From positions 1-8,224 of the forward strand of contig DDCV01000052.1 in assembly GCA_002335845.1 (NCBI GenBank): DNA of 8,224 bases. Direction: 5' to 3'. The position numbers and the translations under genes were made by a program. The notes beneath the pieces were generated by a model. The model searched no databases, was not told the origin of the DNA, and saw only the letters and a program-made list of their open reading frames with translations. This document shows positions 6,477 through 8,224 of this stretch, piece after piece (positions within the stretch are counted from its first letter, which is position 1; every line of letters starts with the position of its first letter). The stretch comes from Rickettsiales bacterium UBA1997. GTDB lineage: Bacteria; Pseudomonadota; Alphaproteobacteria; Rickettsiales; UBA1997.

Positions 6477-7081
6477 GATTTAACTGGAGAAAATGTTTTG
6501 CGATGTATTTTTGATATACCAAATTCTTTTAGCTTTTCAACATGAAGCTTAGTTGGATAACCCATATGTTTATCAAAACCATATTGTGGGAATTCTTGAT
6601 GATTTTTTAACATAATTTCATCGCGAGTTTCTTTGGCTATAATTGACGCCGCAGCAATTGAGATTGACTTTTGATCGCCCTTCACTACCGGCAAAATATT
6701 TTTGATTTCATCATGCAAATCAAAGGGTTTAAAATTTCCATCCACCAAAATTATCTGCGGCTTTATTTGATATTTTTGAATAAAATTTTTATATGATTTT
6801 AGCATCGCTAATTTAGTTGCTTGCAATATATTTATATCATCAATGGTTTTTTCATCAACAATGCCAACGCCATATTTTGCAGATATCTTAATTTCTTCAA
6901 ATATGACTTTTCTTTTTTTTGCACTGATCTTTTTTGAATCATCAATGCCATTAGGAAAGTTATCTTTATCAATCAAAATGCAAGCCGCTACAACAGGACC
7001 GGCAATAGGCCCTCTACCAGCCTCATCGATTCCAATGACAGTTAAATTATCATAAAAATTTTCTAAATCAAAGCTAGGCAT
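6470..7081 (-). CDS. rnhB: Ribonuclease HII
   Basis: Cytosolic endonuclease that cuts the RNA strand of RNA-DNA hybrids and removes single ribonucleotides left in DNA. With the ATG at 7081 the product is 203 residues, close to the usual length of about 200. An in-frame TTG at 7117 would add 12 residues, but these precede the family's usual short N-terminus and are not needed. Motifs: GIDEAGRGPIAGPVVAA (17-33) with metal ligands Asp19 and Glu20; DDSKKIS (47-53); ILVDGN (111-116) with Asp114; VVKGDQKSISIAAASIIAK (132-150) with Asp136; then TRD (152-154); FPQYGFDKHMGYPT..H (164-180); and the closing HRKTFSPVK. All four catalytic acids are in place. The gene is divergent from the DsbA gene across 148 AT-rich bases and separated from tsaC by a terminator-like stem. 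No Shine-Dalgarno sequence is visible. Confidence 0.96.
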   Translation of the reverse strand: MPSFDLENFYDNLTVIGIDEAGRGPIAGPVVAACILIDKDNFPNGIDDSKKISAKKRKVIFEEIKISAKYGVGIVDEKTIDDINILQATKLAMLKSYKNFIQKYQIKPQIILVDGNFKPFDLHDEIKNILPVVKGDQKSISIAAASIIAKETRDEIMLKNHQEFPQYGFDKHMGYPTKLHVEKLKEFGISKIHRKTFSPVKSI

Positions 7082-7229
7082 CGCTAAAAAGGCTTGTTTA
7101 ATTGACACTAAATACAAACTTATTTATGTCTTTTTATTAAAATTTTGGCTTGTTTTATTTTTTTAGAACTACAATTCTATTAAAATCAATATATTAAACC
7201 ATTATTAATTATTATTTTACAATCCTCCT

Positions 7230-8024
7230 ATGGCGTTCATGAATAAAAAAAATCTTACCAAAAATCCCTTCTGCAACAAATATATCACTGTAGCAATTAT
7301 TGCTATAGCTTTAGCAATAATATTCTTTGTTGGAATTGCAAAAAATACTTCGGTTGCCAGTAGCGAATCTAAAACAGATGTTGAAAAAGTTATTGCAAAT
7401 TGGATTGCTAACAATCCAGAAGCAATTTTAGAATCTGTGCAAAATATGCAACGCAAAGCTATGGAGGATCAGAAAAAAAATGCTCAAAAAAATATATCAG
7501 TTAAAAAAAACGAACTTTTTAATGATAAAAATAGCCCAGAAAAATCTTCAAAAAATTATGATGTCTCAATAGTAGAATTTTTTGATTATTCATGCGGATA
7601 TTGTAAAAAATCAGCCAAAACAGTTGAAAGAATTATTAAAAGTGATAAAAAGGTTCGCTTTATTCACAAACATTTTCCAATCTTAGGGCAGCCTTCGCAA
7701 GAGATGTCACAAGTGGCTTTAGCAATTCATATTTCTCAGCCAAAATACTATTTTGATTTCCATAATGAGCTTATGAAGTCACCCGCTCGTGGCAAAAAAG
7801 CAGCCTTAGATGTTGCTAAAAAAGTAGGTGCTGATGTCGCTAAAATTGAAAAAACTTTAGAAGATAAAAAGAAGGAAATTCAATCTATGATTGACGACAA
7901 TTTAGAGTTAGGATCTTCAGTTGGTGTCACTGGCACGCCAGGATTTGTAATTGGTGAAGAGCTTATACCTGGAGCTATAAGCTTTGACTCTTTTAAGAAG
8001 AAGATTGCAGAAGCTAGAAATTAA
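7230..8024 (+). CDS. DsbA-family thiol-disulfide oxidoreductase, membrane-anchored (Com1/ScsC-like)
   Basis: Envelope thioredoxin-fold protein that makes or isomerises disulfides in exported proteins. The product is 264 residues from the ATG at 7230; an ATG at 7239 would give 261 with an equally good N-terminus (MNKKNLTKN), and no Shine-Dalgarno sequence decides between them. A hydrophobic segment at 19-37 is a signal anchor or signal peptide. Residues 49-92 form a charged helical region (VEKVIANWIANNPEAILESV and onward) like the N-terminal helices of ScsC or Com1-type proteins, which mediate oligomerisation in some members. The thioredoxin fold follows: VEFFDYSCGYCKKSAKTVE (115-133) with active-site CGYC (122-125), the inserted helical domain, and the cis-proline loop VTGTPGFVIG (233-242, Pro237). 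Whether it acts as oxidase or isomerase cannot be told; no dsbB is in view. It is the only plus-strand gene at this end. Confidence 0.92.
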   Translation: MAFMNKKNLTKNPFCNKYITVAIIAIALAIIFFVGIAKNTSVASSESKTDVEKVIANWIANNPEAILESVQNMQRKAMEDQKKNAQKNISVKKNELFNDKNSPEKSSKNYDVSIVEFFDYSCGYCKKSAKTVERIIKSDKKVRFIHKHFPILGQPSQEMSQVALAIHISQPKYYFDFHNELMKSPARGKKAALDVAKKVGADVAKIEKTLEDKKKEIQSMIDDNLELGSSVGVTGTPGFVIGEELIPGAISFDSFKKKIAEARN

Positions 8025-8034
8025 TAACTATTAC

Positions 8035-8068
8035 ATCCCTCGCAATTTGAATTCACAGCGCGAGGGAT
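8035..8068. repeat. Short GC-rich hairpin after the DsbA gene, possible terminator
   Basis: Perfect 9-bp arms ATCCCTCGC (8035-8043) and GCGAGGGAT (8060-8068) flank a 16-base loop, beginning 11 bases after the DsbA gene stop. It is the most GC-rich stem in the window. No T-run follows on either strand (TAAGCCC on plus), so it is not a classical factor-independent terminator. It may still stop transcription or protect the 3' end of the message. Confidence 0.6.
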
Positions 8069-8126
8069 TAAGCCCACCTTCTCCATTCATTACTAAATAT
8101 TAACCTGCACACTAACTAGTTAACTT

Positions 8127-8222
8127 CTAACTACAGTATTTTCTTTCTTGAAACTCTTCTTGAAAACCAAGGTAGCAGTAAGCACCACGGCTTTCAACAA
8201 GATCTTCAAGAAAAAAAATCTT
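8127..8222 (-). other. Open reading frame running in from beyond the window (possible gene 3' end, minus strand)
   Basis: From the window edge a minus-strand frame stays open for 31 codons to a TAG at 8129-8127. The peptide (…FFLEDLVESRGAYCYLGFQE… then EFQERKYCS) has mixed, protein-like composition rather than the Lys/Asn/Ile runs of non-coding AT-rich DNA. It coincides almost exactly with the imperfect palindrome, so the openness may be a property of the element rather than a sign of a gene. No family was recognised. If a gene does end here, its last 30 codons are palindrome-derived. Confidence 0.3.
8138..8219. repeat. Imperfect palindromic element at the window edge (Rickettsia palindromic element-like)
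   Basis: Bases 8138-8173 pair with 8184-8219 at 29 of 36 positions, without gaps, around a 10-base centre. Some pairing continues outward to 8133/8224, so the element may extend past the window end. It is free of stop codons in at least one frame on each strand: minus-strand 8222-8127 reads as a peptide ending GFQEEFQERKYCS, and plus-strand frames also run through to the edge. Size, symmetry and openness for translation match the class of palindromic elements described in Rickettsia; membership in a known family is inferred. Confidence 0.7.
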
Positions 8223-8224
8223 TT

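Noticed and set aside
7082..7117. TTG start giving a 215-residue RNase HII
   Set aside because: The ATG at 7081 yields the family's normal length, and the extra 12 residues match nothing expected; a TTG start without a ribosome site is unlikely.
7217..7456. 79-codon minus-strand frame opposite the DsbA gene start
   Set aside because: It is the complement of the signal anchor and helical region of a clear gene; its hydrophobic look is a mirror of that coding sequence.
8113..8122. TAACTAGTTA perfect 10-bp palindrome as an operator
   Set aside because: It is short, AT-rich and not near a promoter or gene start; chance is sufficient.

Overview
The window is a strongly AT-rich, gene-dense bacterial segment. 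Its gene content fits an alphaproteobacterium of the Rickettsiales type. The pointers are a membrane-anchored CycM-type cytochrome c, HemJ instead of HemG or HemY, a Com1/ScsC-like DsbA protein, YciB, a short TsaC, and long palindromic elements between genes. The order-level placement is inferred from gene set and composition, not from a tree. No tRNA, rRNA, CRISPR array, transposase or phage gene was seen, and no gene-free stretch exceeds 300 bases.

Left block (1-3188, all minus strand). In transcription order it reads prs (PRPP synthetase), cycM-like cytochrome c, pgsA, a prepilin-peptidase-like membrane protein, and the 5' end of ahcY, which is cut by the window edge. Spacing is short (13, 64, 4 and 69 bases). 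Everything upstream of ahcY could be one transcript, and a weak promoter candidate lies just ahead of ahcY. The prepilin-peptidase-like protein keeps its four zinc cysteines but appears to have lost both catalytic aspartates.

Middle plus-strand pair (3279-4354). hemJ (haem synthesis) and a vanX/ddpX-type D-Ala-D-Ala dipeptidase lie divergent from prs. The dipeptidase converges on the next block. The 234-base gap between the two blocks is filled by a nested inverted repeat of about 170 bases, with perfect 29-bp outer arms and 19-bp inner arms.

Right minus-strand block (4589-7081). rnhB (RNase HII) ends inside a 20-bp stem with a T-rich tail, which looks like a terminator. A tightly coupled trio follows: tsaC (tRNA t6A synthesis), an unrecognised single-membrane-segment protein with a possible degenerate FKBP-like domain, and yciB (septation protein A). 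These three overlap by 4 bases and 1 base, so they are very probably co-transcribed and translationally coupled.

Right end (7230-8224). A membrane-anchored DsbA-family oxidoreductase runs on the plus strand. It is followed by a compact GC-rich hairpin and then by an imperfect palindrome of about 82 bases that reaches the window edge and is open for translation on both strands. This resembles the palindromic elements known from Rickettsia. Apart from the palindromic elements, the degenerate peptidase and the FKBP-like protein, the window is ordinary housekeeping DNA. I did not find a convincing new multi-gene system.
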